Assembly: GCF_963678635.1 (NCBI RefSeq)
Contig: NW_026970789.1
Location: forward strand, 1-20,133
Length of the DNA: 20,133 nucleotides
Origin: Symsagittifera roscoffensis
Lineage: Eukaryota > Xenacoelomorpha > Acoela > Convolutidae
Direction: 5' to 3'
Position 1 is the first letter of the stretch; each line of letters begins with the position of its first letter. The position numbers and the translations under genes are program-made. Of this stretch, positions 18,620 to 20,133 are shown in pieces. The notes under the pieces were generated by a model. The model was given only the letters and a program-made list of their open reading frames with translations. It ran no database searches and was not told the DNA's origin.

Positions 18620-19415
18620 AGAAATTTTTTGGTTTTTTGTTTTTCAGCGCCAAAACGAGGGCCAGACAGTTTTCAATTTACGGAAAATTCCTGGTCATTC
18701 ATTTCATTGATGAAAAAATATGAAAAGACATAAAAAATCATCAAAGTAAGACCGCTTAAGTTAAACATTTTCCTAATGGAAAAACTGCTGATCAAGCTAT
18801 TTCCATACAGTTTTGTTCTGTATGAAAATGTGCTACAGGTTTGTCAACTAGGGATATTTTATCTGAATCAAAAACATACTGTTTGCCCCGTATTTTCTTG
18901 ACTATTCCACAGAAGGTGCTTGAGATATAACTTAACTGTTACGTTTTCATACGCATTTTATGATGAATGAAAAGAAATTTTGAAAGTTATGCAAATGTAT
19001 AGTCTAAGAAATCGCATACGAAGTAAATTATATAATGTTCTGGTGAAAAAATAAAAGAATTATGACGTGATACAAGCATCTATATGTTAAGTTGAATGCA
19101 AAGGAAAAAAATTACAAACCATACGGGTATATATTTTTGAAAACGGAAATGGTGAATTCTCTTCTCTGTATTTTTAGGCAACAGCAATGAGCATTTGTAA
19201 AATCTTGTGAATTCTTATGTTGTGATACGTATATTTCACTGAAATGAAAAACAAAACCTACAAGCTATACCTGTAATCAGTCTAAAAAAGTGAATAAAAT
19301 GGATGCTCTTTTTATCAGTAATTATTATCATGTAATTTTTTTGAGTAAAGACGATTTAGCAGGGCGTGCTGATGCATAGATTACGGTGAGCGGAAAAAAA
19401 ACAAGACTGCTCGTG
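18620..19415. other. Gene-free AT-rich stretch
   Basis: A seven-bp inverted repeat, CATACAG/CTGTATG, lies around 18806-18826. No coding frame, RNA gene or repeat family copy was found. The open frames reaching in from 18367-18733 are translations of the transposon end. Confidence 0.45.
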
Positions 19416-19931
19416 TCAGGGCGAAGCCCTGAATGTTCCGACGGGCCTTTTAAGGTTTTATGGAGCAGTAATAACATTTAAAAAAATAAATGAATTAAAA
19501 TAAAATGAAATTTTTTTTTTAAATTTAATTTTTTTTTTGAAAATTATCCCCCCACAAGCGATATACAGTACAAAAGGATAGATTTCGCTGCTTGTAACAA
19601 ATCAATTATGGCAATTAGGCTTTTCAACCAATTTGGAACGATTTTAAGACGGATTAACTCTCCGCTTGCGCGTTAATAGCGCGAAATATATCGCGCGTTA
19701 ATTGTCCGAAATTGGCCAAAATTGCAATCTTTAAACCCCCATAACTTTACGAAAAATGATCACAGGTGAAATATCTTTTCAAATTTGAGCTCAAGACAAC
19801 AAAAGGTTTCGATTCTGAATAAAAAAATTTTGTCAAAAATGGCTAGTTAAAAAGTCGAAATTTGTCTGAAGAAAAAAACCACCCCGAGCACAAATATTCC
19901 GTTACTTTCGTATCGAAAGTCGGAACAATAA
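19416..19931 (+). repeat. Hairpin-flanked repeat family, copy 2
   Basis: A seven-bp hairpin, TCAGGGC-GAA-GCCCTGA (19416-19432), overlaps GAATGTTCCGAC (19431-19442), the same 12 bases that follow the hairpin at 1281-1295. At the far side CCACCCCGAGCACAAA (about 19879-19894) is followed by the hairpin ACTTTCG/CGAAAGT (19904-19920), then CGGAACAATAA. This matches copy 1 in order and spacing, while the hairpin sequences differ. The interior has long A/T runs and the 19628-19715 palindrome. No gene is present. Confidence 0.45.
19628..19715. repeat. Imperfect palindrome with GCGCG core
   Basis: CCAATTTGGA near 19628 pairs with TCCGAAATTGG near 19705. At the centre, GCGCGA (19679-19684) pairs with TCGCGC (19691-19696) around AATATA. 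The word GCGCGTTAAT also repeats directly at 19668 and 19693. This is the most CpG-rich spot of the AT-rich right end. The role is unknown. Confidence 0.5.
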
Positions 19932-20133
19932 AACTCTTCAAGGTATTCAGGTAAATAGTTTTAAAAATGATCAAATTGACAACAAAATGGAGTGCTAATA
20001 GTTACGGTAGACGAAAGCTAAAAATCTACCAACTATACTTTTATAAGGCTTTCAAAACTGAGAACGACATTTACTCTATAGTTCTCTTATTTATGTAAAC
20101 CACCAGTTATTTTTAGAAAAAAAGTTTTGACCC
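19932..20133. other. No recognisable feature at the right edge
   Basis: AT-rich sequence without a supported frame or repeat; it may continue outside the window. Confidence 0.4.

Noticed and set aside
18273-18733. Several 60-118-codon frames on both strands as genes
   Set aside because: They consist largely of the translated GCGGATTCC word and the transposon terminus; no protein-like pattern.

Overview
The window looks like an AT-rich, gene-poor stretch of a eukaryotic, probably invertebrate, nuclear genome. It has long A/T runs, almost no long open frames, several families of inverted-repeat transposons inserted into one another, minisatellite and satellite-like tandem repeats, tRNA-like Pol III promoter remnants, and a TTTTCAG-type 3' splice site next to the only convincing gene. 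That splice site is nematode-like but also occurs elsewhere, so I do not name the organism.

Layout. About 230-1060 is a damaged copy of a repeat family (called here the CATTACGAGG family) whose best copy is 17296-18619 and whose third copy is 10755-11860. Positions 1281-1752 and 19416-19931 share a second, unrelated repeat family built around short hairpins. A tRNA-like fragment lies at 3387-3455. The one solid protein gene is on the minus strand at 4260-5048. It is a 262-residue class I SAM-methyltransferase-like protein of bacterial type with an added basic N-terminus and an apparent upstream intron. Just upstream is a transposon-end-like sequence that recurs in a nearly perfect 170-bp palindrome (5621-5790). 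A second long foldback made of GAGCGG modules spans 6189-6714. It is followed at 6844-7285 by a cluster of RNA-like hairpins.

From 7957 to 9560, two ~360-bp direct repeats enclose a G-rich block and a 57-bp minisatellite of about six units. From 10755 to 11860 three mobile elements are nested: the outer CATTACGAGG element, a middle element with 16-bp terminal inverted repeats, and an inner 350-bp hAT-like MITE. From 14151 to 15610 there are four tandem copies of a ~372-bp AT-rich unit. The rest is AT-rich DNA in which I see no gene.

There is no operon or pathway to reconstruct. The points of interest are the single bacterial-type gene embedded in transposon debris, the nested elements, two repeat copies whose hairpins keep their pairing while their sequence changes, and a densely paired segment that may encode or derive from a structured RNA. 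No CRISPR array, rRNA gene or intact transposase gene is visible.
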